The notes under the pieces were generated by a model that was not told the DNA's origin, ran no database searches, and saw nothing but the letters and a program-made list of their open reading frames with translations. A stretch of 64,000 nucleotides of DNA from Desulforapulum autotrophicum (GTDB taxonomy: Bacteria > Desulfobacterota > Desulfobacteria > Desulfobacterales > Desulfolunaceae). The stretch lies in contig DYJE01000010.1 of the NCBI GenBank assembly GCA_020723285.1, positions 62,001 through 126,000 of the forward strand, in the 5' to 3' direction. Below are positions 1-7,916 of this stretch, one piece after another (position 1 is the stretch's first letter; every line of letters begins with the position of its first letter). The translations under genes were made by a program, and so were the position numbers.

Positions 1-434
1 TCGATAAGCCGCTGATAGGCGTCGGCTTCTTCCATCGGGGTGAAGTCTTCACGCTGGATGTTTTCCACAATGGCCATTTCCAGCATTTCTTTGTCGCTAA
101 GGTCTTTCACCACCACAGGGATGGATTCAAGTCCCGCCATTTTCGACGCCCGGAGACGCCGTTCTCCGGCAACAAGCTCGTATCCGCTGTCCGCCTTCCT
201 GACGATGAGGGGCTGGATCACCCCCTGTTCCGCGATGGACTGACAGAGTTCCGCCAGTTCCTCGTCGGAAAAAATATGCCGGGGCTGATAACGGTTGGGC
301 TCGATGAGATTTATGTCGCACATGAAATAATCCGCCGAACCGTCCACAGGCATGTCCGGTTCAGGGATCAGGGCGCTCAATCCCCGGCCCAGACCTTGTT
401 TTTTCCGTCCTTTCGAATTTTTCAAATCAGCCAT
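1..434 (-). CDS. parB: Chromosome-partitioning protein ParB, N-terminal part (cut by window edge)
   Basis: Only the first 144 residues lie in the window; the rest is beyond position 1. Starting from the ATG at 434, the protein opens with a basic Lys/Gly-rich leader followed by LGRGLSALIP, typical of chromosomal ParB/Spo0J. The CTP-binding core follows: PNRYQPR, then ELVAGERRLRA (the GERR box), then ENIQREDFTPMEEADAY, which matches the conserved ENIQR box of ParB. ParB-CTP clamps load at parS sites and recruit condensin; the partner ATPase ParA is the upstream gene, 62 bases away in the same direction. The helix-turn-helix and dimerisation domains are not visible because of the truncation. I saw no full parS palindrome in the window. 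Confidence 0.93.
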   Translation of the reverse strand, partial: MADLKNSKGRKKQGLGRGLSALIPEPDMPVDGSADYFMCDINLIEPNRYQPRHIFSDEELAELCQSIAEQGVIQPLIVRKADSGYELVAGERRLRASKMAGLESIPVVVKDLSDKEMLEMAIVENIQREDFTPMEEADAYQRLI

Positions 435-496
435 TTTTTCCGACCTTCACAAAGAGAGAAATTGTAACGAGAGCGTCTTTATTGCAGGAAACACGG

Positions 497-1255
497 TTAT
501 CGGGCAACCACTTCCCGTGCAAGGGCCATGTAACACTTGGCACCCACGGAAGCGGCGTCATAGGTAAAAATGGATTCGCCGAAGCTGGGGGCTTCGCTGA
601 GCCTGACGCTCCGGGGAATGCGCGTGGCGAAAACCAGATCCTTGAAATGCTTTTCAGCTTCCTCGGCCACCTGGAAAGACAGGTTGGTCCTTTTGTCGAA
701 CATGGTGAGAAGGATGCCGGTGATTTTAAGGGAGGGATTCAGGCTCTGCTTGATCCGTTTCACGGTCTGCATCAACTGGCTCAGACCCTCCAGGGCGTAA
801 AACTCGCTCTGGAGCGGAACGAGGATGGAATCGGCGGCGGCCATGGCGTTCAGGGTGAGAAGGCTTAAAGACGGCGGACAGTCGATCACCACGTAATCAT
901 AGTTGCCATTGAGCCCGGCCAGAAAATTCTTTAAAATCAGCTCCCGTCCGGCGTCGGACATCATTTCCACTTCAAAACCGATGAGTTCCACCCGTGAAGG
1001 AACCACATCCAGATTCTTGATGCCGCTCGGAACGATAGCGTCCTTGATCTGAACCTCTCCGATCAGCCCGTGGTACAAGGTCTTTTTGACGGAAGGTTTG
1101 TCAATGCCGATCCCGGTGGTGGCGTTGGCCTGGGGATCGCAGTCCACCAGCAGTGTTTTTTTGGACAACTGTGCCAGAGCCGTCGACAGGTTGATCGCCG
1201 TCGTCGTCTTTCCCACCCCACCTTTCTGGTTTGCTATACATATTATTTTTGCCAT
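497..1255 (-). CDS. parA: Chromosome-partitioning ATPase ParA (Soj)
   Basis: Walker-type ATPase of 252 residues that, with ParB, segregates replication origins. The N-terminus has the deviant Walker A signature QKGGVGKTTT near residue 10, including the first lysine typical of the ParA/MinD group, then LLVDCDPQANAT (Walker A'), and VVIDCPPSLSLLTLNA (Walker B) in the middle. Length and layout match chromosomal Soj rather than plasmid ParA with an N-terminal HTH. It is transcribed toward parB in the usual parA-parB order. The 187 bases upstream, up to the MCE gene, hold no evident terminator, so read-through from the lipid transport operon is possible. Confidence 0.96.
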   Translation of the reverse strand: MAKIICIANQKGGVGKTTTAINLSTALAQLSKKTLLVDCDPQANATTGIGIDKPSVKKTLYHGLIGEVQIKDAIVPSGIKNLDVVPSRVELIGFEVEMMSDAGRELILKNFLAGLNGNYDYVVIDCPPSLSLLTLNAMAAADSILVPLQSEFYALEGLSQLMQTVKRIKQSLNPSLKITGILLTMFDKRTNLSFQVAEEAEKHFKDLVFATRIPRSVRLSEAPSFGESIFTYDAASVGAKCYMALAREVVAR

Positions 1256-1442
1256 AGTGGGCGAAAGACTATCATAAAAAACGTGAATTGCAAAGAAAAT
1301 ATCCTGGCGTCACAGGCAATACCCAATGGCCTGAAACGCACATTCAACATACTGAAATCAATATATAAACATTATAAGTCCAAAGTTTGCCGAGCCCGAT
1401 TCCCAAACGGCCGCACGAATCCGTCATCCCTTCGGTCAAACC

Positions 1443-2348
1443 CTATCGCATTCCGGCATCCACCGCTTCCGGCTGGGGTTCTGGGGGAATATTGGACCGT
1501 ATGAGAACGTTCTTTTTCAGGGACTGGACCACCTGATCCACGTTTTCCACCGCAGCCCTGATTTCGCTGACACCGTTTTTCACCGAACCGGTCACCGGTG
1601 GAATATCCCGGCTGCCTTTTTCAATATTGGCGATGATGGACTTCAGCTCGGCGATACGGGCCAGAAGCTCGTTGCCGATTTCATGGACCTTTTCCAGATC
1701 GGCCTGAACTTGATCCACGGCCCTGGGAGCCTTACCCGTGGCTTTTTCCACGTTGGCCATGATCAGTCCCACTTTCTTCTCCACTTCCGACAGGGATTTG
1801 TTGACGCTGGCCATGGCCGTAAACAGCGGCCCTTCAGGCTGTTTGATCCGGGCCGTGATTTCGGCGAGGTCCTGAACGGCACGGATCACCATCTTGGCGG
1901 TTTTTTCGATCTCGAATTCCTTGAGAAGATCCGAGATGGATTTGTTCTCCACCGACCGGATTTCCCCTTCTTCCTCAACAGGCGGCGAGCTTTCGCTTCC
2001 GGGTTTGATGGTGATGTACTTCTTGCCGATATAACTGATGCCCTCCACGGTGGCGGTGGAATCTTTCCTTATTCGCGAGGCGAATTCCTCGTAAATGGCC
2101 ATGGTCACCGTGACCCGGTCGCCCACCAGATTGATTTTCTTCACCTTACCGATGTCCGCGTTGAAGAGCTTGACCGGAGAATTGAGATCCAGATCGTAAC
2201 TCTGGCCGAAGGTCGTGGTGTAAATGACGTTTTTCCTGAACCAGTCCTTTCCCCGGCCCACCAGGACCACCATGCTCAACAACAGGACAAGGACAAGGAT
2301 CACAAAGGTTCCCACCACTTTTTCCATTGTACTGAAACTCAACACCAT
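1443..2348 (-). CDS. MCE/MlaD-family lipid transport protein
   Basis: Protein of 301 residues with one N-terminal transmembrane anchor (about residues 10-28, VILVLVLLLSMVVLVG), then one MCE domain (about 35-115) containing the pattern SPVKLFNADIGKVKKI and SYIGKKYITIKPG. A long helical, coiled-coil-prone region follows (about 140-285, rich in Glu, Lys and Val). MCE proteins form hexameric periplasmic rings that shuttle lipids between inner and outer membranes together with an MlaE permease and an MlaF ATPase; both partner positions are filled immediately upstream. The ATG at 2348 was taken as the start, though an internal ATG at 2327 (MEKVV) would give a more compact signal anchor. No strong ribosome-binding site distinguishes the two. 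Confidence 0.9.
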   Translation of the reverse strand: MVLSFSTMEKVVGTFVILVLVLLLSMVVLVGRGKDWFRKNVIYTTTFGQSYDLDLNSPVKLFNADIGKVKKINLVGDRVTVTMAIYEEFASRIRKDSTATVEGISYIGKKYITIKPGSESSPPVEEEGEIRSVENKSISDLLKEFEIEKTAKMVIRAVQDLAEITARIKQPEGPLFTAMASVNKSLSEVEKKVGLIMANVEKATGKAPRAVDQVQADLEKVHEIGNELLARIAELKSIIANIEKGSRDIPPVTGSVKNGVSEIRAAVENVDQVVQSLKKNVLIRSNIPPEPQPEAVDAGMR

Positions 2349-2375
2349 AATGCGTCTATCCCATGTATGTTTTTA

Positions 2376-3059
2376 TCATTCCCGGATTTCAGTGACCCGG
2401 CCTTCATGGATTTCAATGATCTTGGCCTGAAAACATCGGCTGAAATCCTCTTCGTATGTGAGAAAGACAAGGGCCATGCCCAGGTCCTGTTTCATCTTCA
2501 GTGTTTCGATCAGGACTTCCAGGGTGTTCCCTTCGGACAGGCAGAATTCCTCGGGGTACTCCAGAAGCATGATCCTGGGTTTTTTGGCGATTTCCCGGAC
2601 CATCATGGCGCTTTTGATATCCGGGGCCCCCAGGTTCGTCGGTCTCTGGTCCAGAATGGCATCAATGCCGAACGCCGTGCAAAGATCAAAAATTTCGGCG
2701 TCCAGTTGCGCCGTGAGATTATTCTCAAAATACGCCTGGCCCAGAAGCAGGTTTTCCCTGACAGATCTGTTGCTGATCAGCGCCGTGTCCGCAGCCAGAT
2801 ACCCTATGGTCTTTTTGGCGTTAAGAAGCCTCCGGTAATCGGAAAAGAACAGCGTTTCGCCATGGTACCGGTACGATCCGGACACCGGATAGGCCAGGGT
2901 CGCCAGCCCTTTGAAAAAGAGATGGGCGTCGTTGGCCGAATCGGTCCGGATTTGATATACACCGCCCGCCTCCAGAACCAGCGTCAAGGGGCCGATACCC
3001 TTTCCTTTTCCAGCCTTTTCCGGCTTGAGGACGTAATCTTTCAATTCAACCAGGGCCAT
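2376..3059 (-). CDS. Degenerate MlaF-like ABC ATPase subunit (probable pseudo-ATPase)
   Basis: It sits between the MCE gene and the MlaE permease, exactly where the MlaF ATPase belongs, and 227 residues is about MlaF size. The ABC fold can be followed: VYQIRTDSANDAHLFFKGLATL occupies the Walker A helix, IGYLAADTALISNRSVRENLL the Q-loop region, and PRIMLLEYPEEF the Walker B. The catalytic residues are gone: no GxxGxGKS/T, Ala in place of the Q-loop Gln, no LSGGQ signature (NLGAPDIKSAMM instead), LLEYPEE instead of LLDEP, and no switch histidine (FLTYEED). The frame is open with no stops and the chemistry of the fold is retained, so it looks like a kept, non-hydrolysing subunit rather than decay. 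A separate active ATPase, or a non-ATP-driven system, must be assumed. Confidence 0.75.
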   Translation of the reverse strand: MALVELKDYVLKPEKAGKGKGIGPLTLVLEAGGVYQIRTDSANDAHLFFKGLATLAYPVSGSYRYHGETLFFSDYRRLLNAKKTIGYLAADTALISNRSVRENLLLGQAYFENNLTAQLDAEIFDLCTAFGIDAILDQRPTNLGAPDIKSAMMVREIAKKPRIMLLEYPEEFCLSEGNTLEVLIETLKMKQDLGMALVFLTYEEDFSRCFQAKIIEIHEGRVTEIRE

Positions 3060-3082
3060 GATTTTCGCTGACCTTTGTTAGT

Positions 3083-3859
3083 TTAAAGATAAAAAACAGC
3101 GGAGATAAAAATATTGATCACCATGATCCAGAAAAAGCTCTGAACCGCTGTCTTGGACGCGCTCACCGGAATCAGCGTCGACATCTTCCGGGTCTTGAAA
3201 CCCTGGTACAGGCTGATCACCGTCATGGCCACCCCGAAAGACAGGGCTTTCAGAAGGCCCACCACCATGTCCGTTCCCGTGATGGCCTTGGCCACAAGAA
3301 TGAGAAACGCCCCCATGGGCACGTCACTGGCCACCCACACAATCACATACCCGCCGAAAACCGCCACAATGTCAAAAATGATGAACATGCAGAGCACTGC
3401 CGTGGTGATGCCCACAAAGCGGGAGAACGACAATATGCGCATGGGGTCGACCCCGGCCATCTCCAGGGCTTCGATTTCGTTGAACACCGTCATGGAGCTG
3501 ATTTCGATGGTCACCGCCGTGGCCGAACGCAGAATGACCACCAGAGCGGTGATGATGGGCCCAAGCTCCCGGACCACCAGAACCACGGTGACTTTTCCAA
3601 GATCGAAGTCCCCGGACAGCTTGGTGAACTGGATGATCAGCATGGTTCCCACCATCAGGGCGATCGGGATGATGATGGGAAGGGCCTGAACCGCCGTGAA
3701 ATAGATCTGCTCCACCACGGCCCGTTTGATCAGCGCCCTTCCGGCCACGGGCCGTGTGAGAAACAGCTCGAACAGGCGGTACGTGAACGCGAAAATATTG
3801 AGAATGTAATTGATGAACTCCAGCGTCTTCCTGCCGGTGTAGCCCGCAATGAATTTCAT
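3083..3859 (-). CDS. MlaE-family ABC lipid transport permease
   Basis: Integral membrane protein of 258 residues with about five hydrophobic segments and the MlaE/YrbE signature: VRELGPIITALVV, then EISSMTVFNEIEALEMAGVDP, the conserved cytoplasmic Glu-containing stretch, then LSFGVAMTVISLYQGF near the C-terminus. MlaE permeases dimerise in the inner membrane and couple an MlaF ATPase to the periplasmic MCE ring for phospholipid transport. It is the first gene of the operon permease - ATPase-like - MCE. The permease looks fully conserved, in contrast to the adjacent ATPase-like subunit. The start ATG at 3859 gives a usual N-terminal amphipathic leader. Confidence 0.93.
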   Translation of the reverse strand: MKFIAGYTGRKTLEFINYILNIFAFTYRLFELFLTRPVAGRALIKRAVVEQIYFTAVQALPIIIPIALMVGTMLIIQFTKLSGDFDLGKVTVVLVVRELGPIITALVVILRSATAVTIEISSMTVFNEIEALEMAGVDPMRILSFSRFVGITTAVLCMFIIFDIVAVFGGYVIVWVASDVPMGAFLILVAKAITGTDMVVGLLKALSFGVAMTVISLYQGFKTRKMSTLIPVSASKTAVQSFFWIMVINIFISAVFYL

Positions 3860-4307
3860 AATCTATCGGAATTCCATGGATTGTTTACTTCCCCTTTTGT
3901 CACGACAGGACGGCCTGGCATTCTTTTTTTCAACCTTTGTGTTTCTAAACAGTACTTTAAATAAAAAGACAAATCAAAATATATTTCCCCGCAAACCCAA
4001 AACTCCTTCAATCCCGATATGTTTTTTTTTGATCCGTAAACTGTTTCCCAGAGTGACATGTTGCTTCAAAGATAACATACTCAAACAAAAACCGCTTGAT
4101 GGATCGTCAAGAGAATTGTATGGTTAAAAAAATGATCGAAAGAACAGGCCGGCAGCCCAGAGTGAATATTCGATTTTCTGATTCCTTATTATCGCACCAC
4201 TCCAATCACCGAACCGATTTATGCCATTGTCATCCCTTATGGCCTGACTGTTTCCATCGTTGATGAGCCGACTTTATTTGCCTTTCAACGTAACGAAAGG
4301 AGCGATA
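3860..4307. other. Divergent intergenic region, about 450 bases
   Basis: AT-rich region between the divergently transcribed MlaE permease gene and the small membrane protein gene. It must hold both promoters. It contains several A/T runs (for example around 4021-4030) but I see no convincing coding frame, tRNA, or hairpin terminator. Confidence 0.5.
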
Positions 4308-4877
4308 ATGACGCAGAAAGCATACATTGTTCAAAAAAACCCCAAAAAAACACCCCTGCTTCCCATCCATCTTTTGTGCGTTTCCCTGTCGGCGTTCATC
4401 CTGTTCGCGGATATCGCGATTCCCTTAGGCGTCGCCATGAATGTTCTCTACATCCTGGTCGTGCTGATCTCGTTCTGGGCTGAACACACGGCGTTTACCG
4501 TCATGTCGGCCACCCTCTGTTCCATCCTGACGATCATTTCCGTATTTTTTCAGCCCACAATCCCGGACATGTGGAAAGTGCTGTTCAACCGGTGCATCGG
4601 GCTTGGAGTCATCTGGGTGACCGCAGGGCTCGGCATTCAGTGGAAAACAAGCGAAAAACGTCGTGAGAAAGCCATACATGAACGGGAAATCGCCCTCAAA
4701 GAAACAAAAATTCTCCGGGGAATGATCCCGATCTGTTCCGCCTGCAAAAAGATCCGGGATTCCGAGGGAGCCTGGACCCAGATGGAACTCTATATCCGAA
4801 ACCATTCCGAAGCGGATTTCAGCCACGGAATCTGCCCGGAATGCGTGAAAAAGCTCTATCCTGAACTCAGGTTGTGA
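4308..4877 (+). CDS. Small membrane protein with C-terminal Cys4 finger-like motif
   Basis: Protein of 189 residues. The ATG at 4308 has a good ribosome-binding site (AAAGGAG at 4297-4303), so the longer in-frame start at 4260 is less likely. About residues 18-110 form four hydrophobic segments, including a stretch (AIPLGVAMNVLYILVVLISFW) that resembles the membrane input modules of some sensor kinases. A charged helix follows (about 112-140), then IPICSACKKIRDSEGAW ... HSEADFSHGICPECVKKLYPEL. This CSAC...CPEC tail is found at the C-terminus of many bacterial PAS/kinase and response-regulator proteins and probably binds zinc. The kinase core expected between the two parts is absent. Function unknown. 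Confidence 0.75.
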   Translation: MTQKAYIVQKNPKKTPLLPIHLLCVSLSAFILFADIAIPLGVAMNVLYILVVLISFWAEHTAFTVMSATLCSILTIISVFFQPTIPDMWKVLFNRCIGLGVIWVTAGLGIQWKTSEKRREKAIHEREIALKETKILRGMIPICSACKKIRDSEGAWTQMELYIRNHSEADFSHGICPECVKKLYPELRL

Positions 4878-4900
4878 ACATTTGAAAAGGTTTTCTGAGT

Positions 4901-5053
4901 ATGGACTATTCAGATTTCGATTTATCTATCGAGCAGTTGACCGAGATATCGGAAAAATTCAGGTTTGAAACGGAACTGGGCCTGAAATTCAACAACAGCC
5001 TGTTTCGGTGTATCCCCGCGTTTGTAGATACCCGCAGTGTTTGCAGAGGCTGA
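4901..5053 (+). pseudogene. Remnant of a hexokinase N-terminus
   Basis: A 50-residue frame from ATG 4901 to TGA 5051-5053. Its residues EQLTEISEKFRFETELGL and SLFRCIPAFVDTRS follow the pattern of the N-terminal helix of ATP hexokinases (F..EME.GL ... SLKMIPTFVD.P.G), but the sugar-binding and ATP-binding domains are missing. It runs directly into a C-terminal glycoside hydrolase fragment in another frame. Best read as the left half of a deletion scar; the hexokinase assignment rests on short similarity by eye and is moderate. Confidence 0.45.
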
Positions 5054-5207
5054 AAAGATGTTTCGGTCACTCATTGCATACAGCAACCACCTGGGGCTCT
5101 TCAGCGAGGATATCGACTTCGACACGAAACGACTGCTCGGAAACTTCCCCCAGGGGTACAGCCATCTCGCTCTGATCGACACATCCCTGACGCTTCAGGG
5201 TTTGTGA
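5037..5207 (+). pseudogene. Remnant of a glycoside hydrolase family 15 C-terminus
   Basis: A 56-codon frame without a proper start, ending with TGA at 5205-5207. It reads FAEAEKMFRSLIAYSNHLGLFSED, then LLGNFPQGYSHLALIDTSL, the standard C-terminal block of GH15 glucoamylase/trehalase-like enzymes (AE..F..L....N.LGL.SEE.D...G..LGNFPQA.SH.ALI..A). Everything N-terminal to this block is missing. It overlaps the hexokinase-like fragment in a different frame, consistent with one large deletion joining two formerly neighbouring sugar-metabolism genes. Confidence 0.65.
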
Positions 5208-5389
5208 ATCCACCAACCTGTCATGAGCAGAGCTATCATTCCTCACCCCTAATTTCGAATGTTATTCGATTCCATATTTTGCATTATATCTTAATATATT
5301 AATTATTATATTGACATTACCATATAGAATATGATTCATATTTATAAATTTTTTATGTATTTCGAACAATAATAAGGCTCAACAACGCT

Positions 5390-6589
5390 ATGAACATCCA
5401 GACAGCCAGAAAAAGAATCCTCGCATCCGCCGAAGAAATCATGGCCGGTTCGGGAATGAATGCGAAAATATCCCATATCGCCGCACGAGCAGGGGTCAGC
5501 GACTCCGTTCTCTACCACTATTTCAAAAACAAGGAAGACCTTCTGTTTTCCATTGCCGAAGAGCGGCTCAGAGACTTAAGGGACGCGATGGAAGAACAGC
5601 TTCTCGGCCTTTCGGACCCGCTCAGCCGTCTGCGCAAGCTGTTCTTTTTCCGGCTCCATTATCTTGATAAAAACAAAAATTACGGCAATCTCCTGATGTT
5701 CGAATGCCGTTCGAACATGGCCTTTTACACCCACCCGGCGTTCAGTCAGGCCCGCTGGTTCATGGCCCTTCTGGGCCAGATCCTCAAAGACGGCATGGGC
5801 ACCGGCGTCTTCAGATCCGACCTGAACGTCTGGCTTGTGAGGGACGCGGTGTTCGGCCTCCTTGATCTTGCGAACATCCATCATCTCCTTTCAGAAACAA
5901 CCGGCTCGCTTCAGGACTACGACACCCTGTTCAGCCTTGTGGAACCCATGATCCTAAACAGCCAGAGCCGCGAAGCGTGCCCGGTGGACAAACGGCAGAG
6001 GATATTAAGGGCCGCGGAAACCCTGTTCGCACAAAAGGGGTATGAAAACACCACCATTCAGGATCTCGCCACGGCGGCCGGTGTCGGTGACGGAACGGTT
6101 TACGATTATTTCAGAAACAAGGAAGACGTTCTATTTCATACCCTGAAGGCCGGTTTCCAGCCCTCGGAACACCGGAAAGGATTCCAGGCCCATCTGATGG
6201 TGGCCGAGGACGTCCCGGCCCAGACCCCGTCTGTCCTTGAAAACATCGAAGGGTTCATCCGGCGGCAGTTGCTCATCGGCCTCATACAGCCCTCTTTTGC
6301 CAAACTGTTTATCGTCAACGGAATATTCCATCGAAAATTTTACGATTCCGAAGCGTTCATCGATTTTAACCATTACATGAAAACCCTCGATCAGCTTGTA
6401 CACACTGGTCAGATCGAGGGGACCGTTCGGAACACAATTTCACCTGAAGGCGTAAGGCTCCTTGTTCTCGGTGCTTTCAGCCATCTCACCCTTCGCTGGT
6501 TGATTTCGGATAAAAAGACCGACATCGACAAAGCCGGTGAAATCAACGCCATGACCGATCTGATGATCCGATCCATTTCAACGGATTGA
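5390..6589 (+). CDS. Tandem (double) TetR-family transcriptional regulator
   Basis: A 399-residue protein that is twice the usual TetR length and carries two complete TetR DNA-binding domains. The first is at about residues 5-58 (RKRILASAEEIMAGSG ... IAARAGVSDSVLYHYFKNKEDLLF). The second is at about 198-252 (KRQRILRAAETLFAQKGY ... LATAAGVGDGTVYDYFRNKEDVLF). Each is followed by a helical ligand/dimerisation-type domain of about 140 residues, so it is a genuine gene fusion or internal duplication. It sits 31 bases upstream of HMG-CoA reductase in the same direction, so it probably controls that gene and itself. The start ATG at 5390 follows an AT-rich promoter region (5230-5389); its ribosome-binding site is weak. 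Confidence 0.9.
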   Translation: MNIQTARKRILASAEEIMAGSGMNAKISHIAARAGVSDSVLYHYFKNKEDLLFSIAEERLRDLRDAMEEQLLGLSDPLSRLRKLFFFRLHYLDKNKNYGNLLMFECRSNMAFYTHPAFSQARWFMALLGQILKDGMGTGVFRSDLNVWLVRDAVFGLLDLANIHHLLSETTGSLQDYDTLFSLVEPMILNSQSREACPVDKRQRILRAAETLFAQKGYENTTIQDLATAAGVGDGTVYDYFRNKEDVLFHTLKAGFQPSEHRKGFQAHLMVAEDVPAQTPSVLENIEGFIRRQLLIGLIQPSFAKLFIVNGIFHRKFYDSEAFIDFNHYMKTLDQLVHTGQIEGTVRNTISPEGVRLLVLGAFSHLTLRWLISDKKTDIDKAGEINAMTDLMIRSISTD

Positions 6590-6620
6590 ACACATATTCA
6601 TACCAAACCAGGAGAAAATC

Positions 6621-7790
6621 ATGAGACAAAGCATCCCCAGAGCCCCAGGACCATCGGACTACAGCCGGGACATGGCTGAACAGAGACTCGCCTTTGTGGA
6701 AAATTTCAGCGGCGTTAAAACCACCCACACCCGGGGTTACTCTTTCGACCCCGCCATCCTTCCCGGCAACATCGAGCATTTTTCCGGCGTGGCCCAGATC
6801 CCCGTGGGGTTCGCCGGCCCCCTTCTCATCAACGGTGAACATGCTCAAGGTGAATTTTTCGTACCCCTGGCCACCACGGAAGGAACTCTTGTGGCCAGCT
6901 ACAACCGGGGGATGAAAGTCATATACGAAAGCGGAGGGGTGAAAACCACCATCCTGGATGACGCCATGCAGAGGGCTCCGGTGTTTCACTTTGAAGACGC
7001 GAGGGGGGCACGGGATTTCGGAATATGGATTGGCGATCATTTCAATGAGATCAAGGCCCAGGCCGAAACCACGACCCGCTCAGGGAAATTGCGAAATATC
7101 GAACAGTACCCCGTGGGCAAGCTGATGTACCTCAGGTTCAATTACACCACCGGAGACGCGGCAGGCCAGAACATGGTGGGCAAAGCCACCTTCGTGGCCT
7201 GCGAATATATCATGGCCCAGTACCCCGGCATCAAACGGTATGTCCTTTCCGGAAACATGGACACGGATAAAAAATCGTCCCGGCTCAACATGCTCCATTC
7301 CAGAGGTAAACGGGTTTCGGCGGAAGTCACCATTCCCGCAGCCGTCATCGAAAACCTCGCCGGAGCCCCGGTGGACGTTCTTTTACAGCAGCGCCAGGTC
7401 AGTTCCCTCGGTAGCTTTCTCGCGGGTTCCAACAACAACGGCTCCCATGCCGCCAACGGCATCACAGCCCTTTTCATCGCAACGGGCCAGGACGTGGCCA
7501 ACGTGGCGGAATCCTGCGCCGGGCTTGTTTATGTGGAAAAAACTTTAGATGGGGACTACTATTTCTCCATCACCCTTCCCTGCCTGATCGTGGGAACTTA
7601 TGGTGGAGGAACAGGACTCGCCACCCAGAAGGAATACTTGGAGCTTCTGGGCTGCCACGGAGCGGGCCATGTCCGAAAATTCGCGGAAATCGTGGCCGGA
7701 ACCGTTCTATGCGGTGAAATCTCCCTGGCCAGCGCCGTCATGGCCGGAGACTGGGTTTCGAGCCATGACAAGTACGGAAGAAACCGCTAA
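6621..7790 (+). CDS. Hydroxymethylglutaryl-CoA reductase
   Basis: Enzyme of 389 residues that makes mevalonate from HMG-CoA with NAD(P)H. The catalytic set can be seen: Glu in LATTEGTLVASYNRG (about residue 87), Lys in NMDTDKKSSRLN (about 216), Asp in ATGQDVANVAES (about 290) and the C-terminal His in GCHGAGHVRKFAE (about 346). The cofactor-binding region has TTGDAAGQNMVGKAT and GSNNNGSHAANG. It is the soluble bacterial form with no membrane domain. A clear ribosome-binding site (AGGAG) precedes ATG 6621. It is downstream of the double TetR gene; no other mevalonate-pathway gene is in the window. The presence of the four-residue catalytic set argues for an active reductase. Confidence 0.93.
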   Translation: MRQSIPRAPGPSDYSRDMAEQRLAFVENFSGVKTTHTRGYSFDPAILPGNIEHFSGVAQIPVGFAGPLLINGEHAQGEFFVPLATTEGTLVASYNRGMKVIYESGGVKTTILDDAMQRAPVFHFEDARGARDFGIWIGDHFNEIKAQAETTTRSGKLRNIEQYPVGKLMYLRFNYTTGDAAGQNMVGKATFVACEYIMAQYPGIKRYVLSGNMDTDKKSSRLNMLHSRGKRVSAEVTIPAAVIENLAGAPVDVLLQQRQVSSLGSFLAGSNNNGSHAANGITALFIATGQDVANVAESCAGLVYVEKTLDGDYYFSITLPCLIVGTYGGGTGLATQKEYLELLGCHGAGHVRKFAEIVAGTVLCGEISLASAVMAGDWVSSHDKYGRNR

Positions 7791-7818
7791 AAATTTGACA
7801 TATCAATACGGCAATAAA

Positions 7819-7843
7819 AAAGGGAGGTCTTTGACCTCCCTTT
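7819..7843. terminator. Bidirectional intrinsic terminator
   Basis: An 11-bp stem, AAAGGGAGGTC pairing with GACCTCCCTTT across a 3-base loop, with A-rich sequence on the left and T-rich on the right. It lies between the convergent HMG-CoA reductase gene (plus) and the TraF/FadL-like gene (minus) and can stop transcription from both. Confidence 0.8.
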
Positions 7844-7916
7844 GACTGTCAGAACCCACTCTCGGTTCAAACAATAACGTATCTTTAGACCAATCGGCGG
7901 CCCTTTGACCCTTGAA

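Noticed and set aside
1683-3071. Long antisense open frame across the MCE operon (plus strand)
   Set aside because: It lies opposite three well-supported genes, has no family signature, and codon pattern and composition (His, Phe rich) are those of an antisense frame.
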